Positions 6,786-15,095 of a DNA stretch of 27,916 nt are shown here, piece after piece. Origin of the DNA: Clostridiales bacterium. Lineage in GTDB: Bacteria; Bacillota; Clostridia; Lachnospirales; Lachnospiraceae. The stretch is taken from positions 1 to 27,916 of the forward strand of contig JAHZHF010000012.1 of the NCBI GenBank assembly GCA_019420405.1, in the 5' to 3' direction. The position numbers were made by a program, and so were the translations under genes. Below the pieces are notes generated by a model. That model ran no database searches and was not told where the DNA came from. It saw only the letters and a program-made list of their open reading frames with translations. Positions within the stretch are counted from its first letter, which is position 1. Each line of letters starts with the position of its first letter.

Positions 6786-9700
6786 ATGTATAAGAAAGTC
6801 CCCACCGACATGAATTTTGTCGGGCGAGAAAAGGAAGTTGAAAAATTCTGGGAAGATAACCACATCTTCGAGAAGAGTATTGAAGAAAGAAAAGGCTGCC
6901 CGGACTATATTTTCTATGACGGCCCTCCGACAGCCAACGGAAAACCGCATATCGGCCATGTGCTGACCCGAGTGATTAAGGACATGATCCCGAGATACCG
7001 TACAATGAAAGGATACATGGTGCCGAGAAAAGCCGGATGGGATACTCACGGTCTCCCGGTAGAGCTCGAGGTGGAGAAATCCCTCGGCCTGGATGGCAAG
7101 GAGCAGATCGAAGAATACGGTCTGGAACCCTTCATTGACAAATGTAAGGAAAGCGTCTGGAAATACAAGGGAATGTGGGAGGATTTCTCATCCACAGTCG
7201 GATTCTGGGCGGATATGGAACATCCTTACGTTACCTACCACAATACATTTATCGAGTCCGAGTGGTGGGCGTTAAAGCAGATCTGGGAGAAGGGACTGCT
7301 CTATAAAGGCTTCAAGATCGTTCCTTACTGTCCGCGCTGCGGTACGCCGCTCTCCGCGCAGGAAGTGGCACAGGGCTACAAGGATGTAAAGGAGCGTTCT
7401 GCGGTTGTACGCTTTAAAGTAAAAGACGAGGATGCTTATATCCTTGCATGGACGACGACGCCGTGGACACTGCCGTCCAACCTGGCGCTCTGTGTACACC
7501 CGGAGGAAGATTACGCGAAGGTGAAGGCAGCGGATGGACGCACCTACTACATGGCGTGCGCGCTGCTGGATACGATCCTCGGGAAGCTTGCCCCGGCAGC
7601 AGACGGGGAGGCTGCAGAGAACGGACCGGCTTATGAAATCCTTGAGACATACAAGGGAAAAGAGCTGGAAGGCAAAGAGTACGAGCCGCTGTACCAGTGT
7701 GCTGCGGATGCTGCCGCTAAACAGAATAAGAAAGCATTTTTCGTGGTGTGTGATACCTATGTAACATTGACAGACGGTACCGGTATCGTTCACATTGCGC
7801 CGGCATTCGGTGAAGATGATGCGAATGTAGGAAGAAAGTATGATCTTCCGTTCGTACAGCTTGTGGATGAAAAGGGAAATATGGCAGAGTCCACTCCGTT
7901 TGCGGGCCTGTTCGTAAAGAAGGCGGACCCGGAGGTGTTAAAGGATCTGGATTCACGCGGCCTCCTTTTTGACGCGCCGAAGTTCGAGCACAGCTATCCG
8001 CACTGCTGGAGATGTGATACGCCGCTCATTTACTATGCGCGCGAATCCTGGTTCATCAAGATGACAGCGGTAAGAGACGATCTGATCGCGAACAATAATA
8101 CGATCAACTGGATTCCGGAGAGCATCGGAAAAGGTCGTTTCGGAGACTGGATCGAGAACGTTCAGGACTGGGGCATCAGCCGTAACCGCTACTGGGGAAC
8201 TCCGCTGAACATCTGGGAGTGTGAGTGCGGACATATGCATTCAATCGGAAGTATCGAGGAATTGAAATCTATGTCCGACAACTGTCCGGATGACATTGAG
8301 CTGCACCGTCCGTACATCGATGCAGTGACGATCAGATGTCCGGAATGCGGGAAAGAGATGCACCGCGTGCCGGAGGTAATCGACTGCTGGTTTGACAGCG
8401 GATCCATGCCGTTCGCACAGCATCACTATCCGTTTGAGAATAAAGAGCTCTTCGAAGAGCAGTTCCCCGCGGACTTTATCTCCGAGGCGGTGGACCAGAC
8501 GAGAGGATGGTTCTACTCCCTGCTGGCGATTTCAACACTGATCTTCAACAAGGCGCCATATAAGAATGTTATCGTTCTGGGACATGTGCAGGATGAGAAC
8601 GGCCAGAAGATGAGCAAGTCCAAAGGAAATGCAGTCGATCCGTTTGAGGCGCTTGAGACATACGGCGCTGACGCGATCCGCTGGTATTTCTATGTAAACA
8701 GCGCACCCTGGCTTCCGAACCGTTTCCACGGCAAGGCAGTGGTTGAGGGCCAGAGGAAATTCATGGGAACATTGTGGAATACCTACGCGTTCTTTGTGCT
8801 CTATGCGAATATTGACAACTTTGACGCGACAAAATATACACTGGAATATGATAAGCTGTCCATAATGGACAAGTGGCTCCTTTCCAAGATGAACACGATG
8901 GTAAAAGACGTGGATGACAATCTCGGAAATTACCGGATTCCGGAAGCTGCCCGCGCGCTGCAGGAATTCGTGGATGACATGAGCAACTGGTATGTAAGAA
9001 GGAGCAGGGATCGCTTCTGGGCGAAAGGGATGGAACAGGATAAGATCAATGCATACATGACACTGTATGCAGCTCTTGTCACAGTATCCAAAGCGGCTGC
9101 ACCGATGATTCCGTTCATGACGGAAGAGATCTATCAGAATCTCGTGCGCAGCATCGACGCAGAAGCGCCGGAGAGCATCCATCTGTGTCTCTTCCCGGAG
9201 GTCCATGAGGACCAGATCGACAAAGAGCTGGAAGCAAATATGGAACATGTCCTTAAACTCGTTGTGATGGGACGTGCCTGCCGGAATGCGTCCAATATCA
9301 AGAACCGCCAGCCGATCGGGCAGATGTTTGTAAAAGCTCTGTTCACGCTGCCGGAGTTCTATCAGGACATTGTTGCGGATGAGCTGAACGTGAAGAATAT
9401 TAAATTTACAGACGATGTAAGAGACTTCACTTCATATACATTTAAACCACAATTAAAGACAGTGGGACCAAAATATGGTAAAATGTTAGGTGGAATCAAG
9501 GCGGCTCTTGACTCTGTGGACGGAAATGAAGCCATGGATGAGGTCAATGACACAGGAGCGCTCAAGCTCACCGTGAACGATCAGGAAATCACACTCTTCA
9601 AAGAGGATCTGCTGATTGATACGGCTCAGATGGAGGGCTATGTATCCGAAAATGACAACGGAATCACAGTTGTCCTCGATACAAATCTGACACCGGAACT

Positions 9701-9962
9701 GCTGGAAGAAGGCTTTGTCCGTGAGATTATCAGCAAGGTTCAGACTATGAGAAAAGAGGCGGACTTTGAGGTGACAGACCGGATCAGAGTGACATACAAT
9801 GGAACAGAGAAGGCGGAGGCAGTCTTCGGGAAATATGCAGAGCAGATCAGCGGAGAAGTGCTGGCTGACGCGATTGTAAAGGCAGAGCCGGCAGGATATG
9901 TAAAAGAGTGGAAGATCAACGGCGAAGCAGTTACAATGGGTGTGGAAAAGGAAGGAAAATAA
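6786..9962 (+). CDS. ileS: Isoleucyl-tRNA synthetase, long (IleS2-like) type
   Basis: This 1058-aa cytoplasmic class I synthetase charges tRNA-Ile with isoleucine. The HIGH signature is at residues 55–58 (GKPHIGHV) and KMSKS at 608–612. The Trp-rich CP1 editing region (AWTTTPWTLPSNLA) lies between them, and the C-terminal third is the anticodon-binding alpha-helical domain. Cysteine pairs such as CPRCGTP, CWRCDTP and CPECGKE are seen in the central part. The length, about 120 residues beyond the E. coli enzyme, and motifs such as HCWRCDTPLIYYA match the long IleS2-like group, some members of which resist mupirocin. The frame is open upstream to 6639, but that region is the R2 foldback. The ATG at 6786 has AAAGGA nine bases upstream and gives the usual MYKKV start. 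The gene is controlled by the isoleucine T-box and is probably cotranscribed with glgP. Confidence 0.97.
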   Translation: MYKKVPTDMNFVGREKEVEKFWEDNHIFEKSIEERKGCPDYIFYDGPPTANGKPHIGHVLTRVIKDMIPRYRTMKGYMVPRKAGWDTHGLPVELEVEKSLGLDGKEQIEEYGLEPFIDKCKESVWKYKGMWEDFSSTVGFWADMEHPYVTYHNTFIESEWWALKQIWEKGLLYKGFKIVPYCPRCGTPLSAQEVAQGYKDVKERSAVVRFKVKDEDAYILAWTTTPWTLPSNLALCVHPEEDYAKVKAADGRTYYMACALLDTILGKLAPAADGEAAENGPAYEILETYKGKELEGKEYEPLYQCAADAAAKQNKKAFFVVCDTYVTLTDGTGIVHIAPAFGEDDANVGRKYDLPFVQLVDEKGNMAESTPFAGLFVKKADPEVLKDLDSRGLLFDAPKFEHSYPHCWRCDTPLIYYARESWFIKMTAVRDDLIANNNTINWIPESIGKGRFGDWIENVQDWGISRNRYWGTPLNIWECECGHMHSIGSIEELKSMSDNCPDDIELHRPYIDAVTIRCPECGKEMHRVPEVIDCWFDSGSMPFAQHHYPFENKELFEEQFPADFISEAVDQTRGWFYSLLAISTLIFNKAPYKNVIVLGHVQDENGQKMSKSKGNAVDPFEALETYGADAIRWYFYVNSAPWLPNRFHGKAVVEGQRKFMGTLWNTYAFFVLYANIDNFDATKYTLEYDKLSIMDKWLLSKMNTMVKDVDDNLGNYRIPEAARALQEFVDDMSNWYVRRSRDRFWAKGMEQDKINAYMTLYAALVTVSKAAAPMIPFMTEEIYQNLVRSIDAEAPESIHLCLFPEVHEDQIDKELEANMEHVLKLVVMGRACRNASNIKNRQPIGQMFVKALFTLPEFYQDIVADELNVKNIKFTDDVRDFTSYTFKPQLKTVGPKYGKMLGGIKAALDSVDGNEAMDEVNDTGALKLTVNDQEITLFKEDLLIDTAQMEGYVSENDNGITVVLDTNLTPELLEEGFVREIISKVQTMRKEADFEVTDRIRVTYNGTEKAEAVFGKYAEQISGEVLADAIVKAEPAGYVKEWKINGEAVTMGVEKEGK

Positions 9963-9966
9963 AGAA

Positions 9967-12441
9967 ATGTTCAGCAAAAGATTAGAAAAAGAAACATTTA
10001 AGCAGACGGTGAAAGATAATATCAGAACACTGTACCGGAAGACAATCGAGGAGGCGACTCCTCAGCAGATCTTCCAGGCAGTATCCTATGCAGTTAAGGA
10101 TGTTATCTTTGACGACTGGTTTGCGACACAGAAGGCTTATGACGAGGCGGACGCGAAAACCGTGTACTATATGTCCATGGAGTTCCTTATGGGCCGCGCT
10201 CTCGGAAATAACCTGATTAACATGACCGCGTACAAGGATGTGAAGGAAGCGCTGGATGAGATGGGAATTGACCTGAATGTAATCGAGGACCAGGAGCCGG
10301 ATGCGGCTCTTGGAAACGGCGGTCTCGGCCGTCTGGCAGCATGTTTCCTTGACTCTCTGGCAACGTTAAATTATCCGGCTTACGGATGCGGCATCCGCTA
10401 CCGTTACGGTATGTTCAAACAGAAAATTGTGGACGGCTATCAGAAGGAAGTTCCGGACGACTGGCTCAAGGAGGGCAACCCGTTCGAGCTTCGCAGGGAA
10501 GAGTATGCGAAGGAAGTGCGCTTCGGAGGAAATATCCGGTTTGAGAAAGATCCGGCTACAGGAAAGGATATCTTTATCCAGGAAAACTATGAGTCTGTTC
10601 TTGCGATTCCGTACGATATGCCGATCGTCGGTTATGGAAACCATGTGGTAAACACGCTCCGCGTATGGGATGCAAAGGCGATCACAGACTTTAAGCTGGA
10701 TGAGTTTGACAGAGGAAACTATCACAAGGCAGTGGAGCAGGAGAACCTGGCGAAGCTGATCGTTGATGTTCTCTACCCGAACGACAATCATTACTCCGGT
10801 AAGGAACTCCGCCTGAAACAGCAGTATTTCTTTATCTCTGCAAGCCTTCAGGCCCTGATTGCAAAATATAAGAAGAAACACAGCGATATCCGCAAACTTC
10901 ATGAGAAAGTAGTTATTCAGATGAACGATACCCATCCGACGGTTGCGGTACCTGAGCTGATGCGCCTGCTCATCGACCAGGAAGGGTTAAGCTGGGAAGA
11001 GGCGTGGGATGTCACCTCTAAGACATGTGCTTACACAAACCACACGATCATGGCGGAGGCTCTTGAGAAATGGCCGATCGACCTGTTCTCCCGCCTTCTG
11101 CCCCGTATCTACCAGATCGTGCAGGAGATTGACCGCCGCTTCCTCATCAAAGTGCGTGAGATGTATCCGGGCAATGAGAATAAGGTGAAGAAAATGGCGA
11201 TCCTTATGGACGGACAGGTGAGGATGGCAAATATGGCTATCATCGCAGGCTTCTCTGTAAACGGTGTGGCACAGCTCCATACGGAGATCTTAAAACACCA
11301 GGAGCTGAAAGACTTCTACGAGATGATGCCCGAGAAGTTCAATAATAAGACAAACGGCATTACGCAGAGACGGTTCCTCGCACACGGAAATCCGCTCCTT
11401 GCAGACTGGATTACGAGCAAGATCGGCGATGGCTGGATTACAGATCTGTCCCAGATCAGCAGGCTGAAACCGTATGTAAATGATGAGAACGCAAGACGCG
11501 AGTTCATGCAGATTAAATACCAGAACAAAGTGCGTCTGGCGAAATACATCAAGGAGCACAACGGTATTGACGTTGATCCGCGTTCGATCTTCGACGTACA
11601 GGTAAAGCGTCTCCACGAATATAAACGCCAGTTCCTGAACATCCTGCATATTATGTATCTGTATAACCAGATTAAGGAACACCCGGAGATGTCCTTCTAT
11701 CCGAGAACATTTATCTTCGGCGCGAAAGCGGCAGCAGGATATTTAAGAGCAAAAGAGACGATCAAGCTGATCAACTCTGTTGCGGATGTGGTAAACAATG
11801 ACCGCAGCATCAACGGAAAGCTGAAAGTCGTTTTCATCGAGGATTACCGTGTGTCCAACGCGGAGATTATCTTCGCTGCGGCTGATGTCAGCGAGCAGAT
11901 TTCAACGGCTTCCAAGGAGGCGTCCGGAACAGGAAACATGAAGTTTATGTTAAACGGCGCTCCGACACTCGGAACAATGGACGGCGCAAATGTAGAGATC
12001 GTTCAGGAAGTCGGCGAGGAGAATGCATTTATCTTCGGACTGAGCTCAGAGGAAGTAATTAATTATGAGAACAATGGCGGATATAACCCGCAGGAGATCT
12101 ACTTCAACGACTGGGAACTGAAACGTGTGGTAGACCAGCTCATGGACGGCACATATGCCCATGGCGATCATAATATGTACAAGAATCTGTATAACTCTCT
12201 GCTTAACACGCAGTGTACGGACCGCGCGGATACTTATTTCATCCTGAAGGATTTCCGTTCTTACGCAGACGCGCAGAGAAGAGTGGAAGAGGCATACAGA
12301 GACCAGCAGAGATGGTCAAAAATGGCAATGATGCAGACTGCATGCAGCGGGAAGTTCTCGTCTGACCGTACAATCGAGGAGTATGTAGAAGAAATCTGGA
12401 AACTTGAGAAAGTGGAGGTTCCGTCCGGACAGGAAGAATAG
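9967..12441 (+). CDS. glgP: Glycogen/alpha-glucan phosphorylase (GT35)
   Basis: This 824-aa PLP-dependent enzyme releases glucose-1-phosphate from glycogen or maltodextrin in the cytoplasm. Diagnostic stretches of the GT35 family are present: ALGNGGLGRLAACFLDSLA near residue 120, IQMNDTHPTVAVPELMR, and the PLP site EASGTGNMKFMLNGA, with the PLP lysine at about residue 659. The length is normal and the reading frame intact. An ATG at 9967 is preferred over the upstream in-frame ATG-like start at 9940, because it follows the ileS stop by four bases and has an AAGGAAGG site inside the ileS end. The tight spacing implies cotranscription with ileS, an unusual pairing that would place glycogen breakdown partly under isoleucine T-box control unless there is an internal promoter. 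Confidence 0.95.
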   Translation: MFSKRLEKETFKQTVKDNIRTLYRKTIEEATPQQIFQAVSYAVKDVIFDDWFATQKAYDEADAKTVYYMSMEFLMGRALGNNLINMTAYKDVKEALDEMGIDLNVIEDQEPDAALGNGGLGRLAACFLDSLATLNYPAYGCGIRYRYGMFKQKIVDGYQKEVPDDWLKEGNPFELRREEYAKEVRFGGNIRFEKDPATGKDIFIQENYESVLAIPYDMPIVGYGNHVVNTLRVWDAKAITDFKLDEFDRGNYHKAVEQENLAKLIVDVLYPNDNHYSGKELRLKQQYFFISASLQALIAKYKKKHSDIRKLHEKVVIQMNDTHPTVAVPELMRLLIDQEGLSWEEAWDVTSKTCAYTNHTIMAEALEKWPIDLFSRLLPRIYQIVQEIDRRFLIKVREMYPGNENKVKKMAILMDGQVRMANMAIIAGFSVNGVAQLHTEILKHQELKDFYEMMPEKFNNKTNGITQRRFLAHGNPLLADWITSKIGDGWITDLSQISRLKPYVNDENARREFMQIKYQNKVRLAKYIKEHNGIDVDPRSIFDVQVKRLHEYKRQFLNILHIMYLYNQIKEHPEMSFYPRTFIFGAKAAAGYLRAKETIKLINSVADVVNNDRSINGKLKVVFIEDYRVSNAEIIFAAADVSEQISTASKEASGTGNMKFMLNGAPTLGTMDGANVEIVQEVGEENAFIFGLSSEEVINYENNGGYNPQEIYFNDWELKRVVDQLMDGTYAHGDHNMYKNLYNSLLNTQCTDRADTYFILKDFRSYADAQRRVEEAYRDQQRWSKMAMMQTACSGKFSSDRTIEEYVEEIWKLEKVEVPSGQEE

Positions 12442-12453
12442 GAGGCATCACAG

Positions 12454-13275
12454 ATGGATTTTGCTTATGACTATGGATATCAGTATGATTATCCTGCAAC
12501 ATATCACAGAAGTATGGATGACTCGATTTTCGGCGCGATCCTTTCGATCTATCTGATCGTGCTGGCGATGGTGATCATCTTTACTCTGGTGAGTTATATT
12601 TTTCATTCCATTGGACTGTACACGATAGGAAAAAGACTTGGGAAAAAGCATCCCTGGATGGCATTTATTCCCTTTGCGAGAGACTATTTCCACGGAGAAA
12701 TGGCAGGGGAGATTAAGCTGAAAAAAGGATCCATAAAAAATCCCGGAATCTGGAAACTCATCCTGCCGATTGCAGCGGATGCTGTGACGGGGATTCTTTT
12801 CATCCCACTCATGCTGGCTGCTGTCGTAGGGACGATCGGTATTGGCGCCGGGATAGGCATCATGCTGATGATCGTTATGTGTCTCATCCTGATCGTGCTG
12901 CTGGTTGCCTATTCAGCAGTGTATGTGACGCTGAGAGTGCTTGTAGATATACAGATTTATGAGAGATTTACAACTCATAATATGGGAATCGTTCATGCAA
13001 TATTGTCGGCAACGATCCCGCTGTACGAGGCGTTCTGTCTCTTCGTGATGAGGAACAGGGATTTCGTTCCGGGTAAGGAGCCGAAGCTCGGCCCGCCGCC
13101 GGTCCTCCCAATCTATACAGGAACGCCGGTTCCACCGCAGGAACCGACAGGGGCGGCGCCGGCAGAAGAGACGCCATTAGCAATGGCACCAGAGACAGCG
13201 ACAGTTCCGTCGCAGACAGGCGCTGAGCAGCCGGGGGATGGACAGAATCAGGCTCCGACGGAGAAAACAGAATAA
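12454..13275 (+). CDS. Membrane protein of unknown function with Pro/Ala-rich tail
   Basis: This 273-aa protein starts with a Tyr/Asp-rich stretch (DYGYQYDYP), then has four or more hydrophobic segments at about 25–50, 100–125, 130–158 and 180–202, and ends with about 70 Pro/Glu/Ala/Thr residues that look disordered. The segment GLYTIGKRLGKKHPWMAFIP is a pattern I associate with a family of uncharacterised Firmicutes membrane proteins; no activity is known to me. It begins 12 bp after glgP with a perfect AGGAGG site and is therefore the third gene of the ileS–glgP unit. The context does not reveal a role. The coding call is strong because of the ribosome binding site, codon pattern and hydrophobic periodicity. 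Confidence 0.85.
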   Translation: MDFAYDYGYQYDYPATYHRSMDDSIFGAILSIYLIVLAMVIIFTLVSYIFHSIGLYTIGKRLGKKHPWMAFIPFARDYFHGEMAGEIKLKKGSIKNPGIWKLILPIAADAVTGILFIPLMLAAVVGTIGIGAGIGIMLMIVMCLILIVLLVAYSAVYVTLRVLVDIQIYERFTTHNMGIVHAILSATIPLYEAFCLFVMRNRDFVPGKEPKLGPPPVLPIYTGTPVPPQEPTGAAPAEETPLAMAPETATVPSQTGAEQPGDGQNQAPTEKTE

Positions 13276-13311
13276 AAATGACCAGATCAGAAGCCCTGTG
13301 ATGCGGGCCGG

Positions 13312-13340
13312 GTCTGAAATGAAACAGCTCTTCATATACT
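13312..13340 (+). promoter_or_regulatory. Candidate sigmaE promoter of spoIID
   Basis: CATATACT (13333–13340) matches seven of eight positions of the sigmaE -10 consensus CATACAnT. A weaker GTCTGAA lies 14 nt upstream at the -35. Transcription would begin near 13347, inside the loop of the preceding terminator. Confidence 0.42.
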
Positions 13341-13363
13341 GAAATGTGGAGGGCTGTTTTTTT
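13323..13363 (+). terminator. Intrinsic terminator overlapping the spoIID ribosome binding site
   Basis: AACAGCTCTTC (13323–13333) pairs with GGAGGGCTGTT (13348–13358), with two G·U pairs and a 14-base loop, followed by a seven-T tract. It ends the ileS–glgP–membrane protein transcript. Its right arm contains the GGAGGG used by spoIID. Confidence 0.8.
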
Positions 13364-14383
13364 ATGTGGCGATATACGATCGAGCAGAAGTTTAAGTCCG
13401 TGGTGGCTTTTCTTGTGATTATCATTCTGCTGCCTTACGTTGTGTCCGTGTTTGTAAACGGAGTAAATACAGAGGCAGAAGATGAGGGCGGCACATTCTT
13501 TGTGAAGGTAAAAGTGCCGGACACGGAGGAAGCAGACGGCGTTTCCGAAGTAAACTGGACGGAATATCTTGCGGGAATTCTGGCAATGGAGATGCCGGAA
13601 GACAGTGAGCCGGAAGCCATGAAGGCGCAGGCGGTACTGGTACGGACACAGATCTACCGGGAGGCGGATGCTGCTGAGAGCGGGATACTCACGTCATCTT
13701 GGATGTCGCGGGAAGAGCTTGAAAAGAAGTGGGGAGCCGAAAATTTTGAAGATAACTATAAGAAATATACGGACGCAGTTGAACAGACAGATGACGTGGT
13801 ATTATACTATAACGACGCGTGCGCATGGACCCCGTTTCATCAGTCGAGCGCGGGGAAGACAAGAAGCGCAGCCGAAGTGATGGGAACAGAGGAGTATCCG
13901 TACATTGCGGTGAGGGAGTGTCCTGCAGACAAGGAGGCGGACGAAGAAATACAGGTATTTTCGTTTACATACAAGCAGATTCAGGAATTGTGCAGAGACT
14001 TACTCGTCGCGGCAGCCGATGGCGAACAGGCAGAGCAGGGATATTCTTTTGAGGATTTTGAAATCATATCCACTGATTCGGCCGGATATGTAAAGGAGCT
14101 TCGGATTGGAGAAACTTTGTGTACGGGCGACCAGTTCCGGGATGCTCTTTCTCTGCCGTCCGGCGCATTCTCACTCGCAGAAGGAGCTGCGGCCGGAGAA
14201 GGAGAGGCTCGGGATGAGGCGAAGATAAAGATTACAACAACGGGAAAAGGACACGGCCTGGGGATGAGTATGTGGACGGCCAATCAGATGGCGAAAGAAG
14301 GGAAAACATATGAGGAGATTCTCGCGTTCTTCTTTGATGGGACAGAATTGCGCGGGGATATGCCGGAGACGGAGAGATTTTAG
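13364..14383 (+). CDS. spoIID: Stage II sporulation protein D, engulfment lytic transglycosylase
   Basis: This 339-aa membrane-anchored enzyme cleaves peptidoglycan glycan strands during forespore engulfment, working with SpoIIM and SpoIIP from the mother cell. An N-terminal helix at about 11–32 (VVAFLVIIILLPYVVSVFV) anchors it outside the membrane. The SpoIID signature EMPEDSEPEAMKAQAVLVRT contains the catalytic Glu. The Ser/His region FHQSSAGKTRSAAEV and the C-terminal GHGLGMSMWTANQMAKEGKT are also typical, with WT replacing the more common QYG. The ATG at 13364 is chosen because GGAGGG lies ten bases upstream; the GTG at 13346 overlaps that site. The gene stands alone between a terminator and a foldback repeat, with spoIIQ about 700 bp downstream. 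Expression is likely sigmaE-dependent. Confidence 0.92.
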   Translation: MWRYTIEQKFKSVVAFLVIIILLPYVVSVFVNGVNTEAEDEGGTFFVKVKVPDTEEADGVSEVNWTEYLAGILAMEMPEDSEPEAMKAQAVLVRTQIYREADAAESGILTSSWMSREELEKKWGAENFEDNYKKYTDAVEQTDDVVLYYNDACAWTPFHQSSAGKTRSAAEVMGTEEYPYIAVRECPADKEADEEIQVFSFTYKQIQELCRDLLVAAADGEQAEQGYSFEDFEIISTDSAGYVKELRIGETLCTGDQFRDALSLPSGAFSLAEGAAAGEGEARDEAKIKITTTGKGHGLGMSMWTANQMAKEGKTYEEILAFFFDGTELRGDMPETERF

Positions 14384-14387
14384 GAAT

Positions 14388-14733
14388 AGTTCGGCTATAA
14401 AGTTCACTGACTTCCTGTTGAGAAACTTCTGAAATCAGAGAGTATTTTGAAGACGTATTCTGCGGGAATGGAGGATATTTCCAGGTTCCGCTCCAGGAAA
14501 TAGAGAAACTAAAGAAGTCTCGGCTACGGACTAAATACGAGAACAGGCGGGGAGCAACTCGCGTTCGCTCAAACAATCTCCCCGCCTGTCCTAACGTCCG
14601 AACCCGACACTTCAAGTTTCACAAATTTCCTTCCGAAGTCACCTGTCAACATCCTCCACTCCCGCAGAAAGACTTTCGAGACAACTGCTGATTTTCGGAG
14701 GTTTTGAACAGGAAGTCAGTGAATATATAGCTG
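14388..14733. repeat. 346-nt foldback element with inverted termini
   Basis: The ends AGTTCGGCTATAAAGTTCACTG... and ...CAGTGAATATATAGCTG are inverted repeats, including a perfect 17-bp part TTCACTGACTTCCTGTT (14403–14419) matched at 14707–14723. Nested inside are TTCTGCGGGAATGGAGGAT with its near-perfect complement near 14651–14669, and a perfect 12-bp ACAGGCGGGGAG/CTCCCCGCCTGT at 14543–14554 and 14578–14589. The whole folds on itself. It begins five bases after the spoIID stop and has no coding frame. Its left end resembles the right ends of the dispersed 180-nt repeat, so the two families may be halves of one larger element. Confidence 0.82.
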
Positions 14734-14738
14734 CCAAA

Positions 14739-14800
14739 GGCAGCTGGCGCGGCCAGAAGGCTTTTTGAAGTCGATAACCTTCAAGCCGCGCCATTTGCCA
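14739..14800. repeat. GC-rich hairpin linking the foldback and repeat copy C
   Basis: GGCA-GC-TGGCGCGGC pairs with GCCGCGCCA-TT-TGCC around an inner AAGG/CCTT stem. It follows the 346-nt foldback directly. The stretch from here to 14855 shows nothing protein-like. Confidence 0.6.
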
Positions 14801-14855
14801 CGTTTTCAGCCCATTTAGGCAATAACATTTCCGTCTGGGAACGCGCAGGAAGCAG

Positions 14856-15035
14856 AGCGAGTTAACCGGAGCGCCGCTTTGTACTTAAACATCTCTTCGG
14901 CCTGTTAGATTTTCCGGATTCTGGAACGGAACATCGAACGGCTGTCCGCTTTTCACAGAATACGTATTGTTAAGACTCCGCCCCGCTTCCGGACGTGATT
15001 TAACGGAAACTGTTATTGAACGAAATAGCTGAACT
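14856..15035 (+). repeat. Dispersed structured intergenic repeat, copy C
   Basis: This 180-nt block runs from AGCGAGTT to ATAGCTGAACT. It matches the end of the window (27736–27916, reversed, also about 180 nt) and the 138 nt at the window start. Conserved landmarks are GCCGCTTTGT, TTCGGCC, GTTAGATT, GGAACGGAA, CCCCGCTTCCGGACG and the terminal GTTATTGAAC. It lies 12 nt upstream of the -35 box of the spoIIQ sigmaF promoter. Confidence 0.8.
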
Positions 15036-15047
15036 GCTACGGATTTT

Positions 15048-15077
15048 GTATAAAAGCATTGCTTCCTGGCAAAAATA
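15048..15077 (+). promoter_or_regulatory. SigmaF-type promoter of the spoIIQ-like gene
   Basis: GTATA (15048–15052), a 15-nt spacer and GGCAAAAATA (15068–15077) closely match the forespore sigmaF/sigmaG pattern (GYATA, then GGnnAnAnTR). The start would fall near 15084, leaving a leader of about a dozen bases. Confidence 0.7.
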
Positions 15078-15095
15078 TAGCCAGAGGTGATGAGA

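Noticed and set aside
14388..15035. Group II intron or retron RNA
   Set aside because: No reverse transcriptase is nearby and I see no domain V-like sequence or intron boundary.
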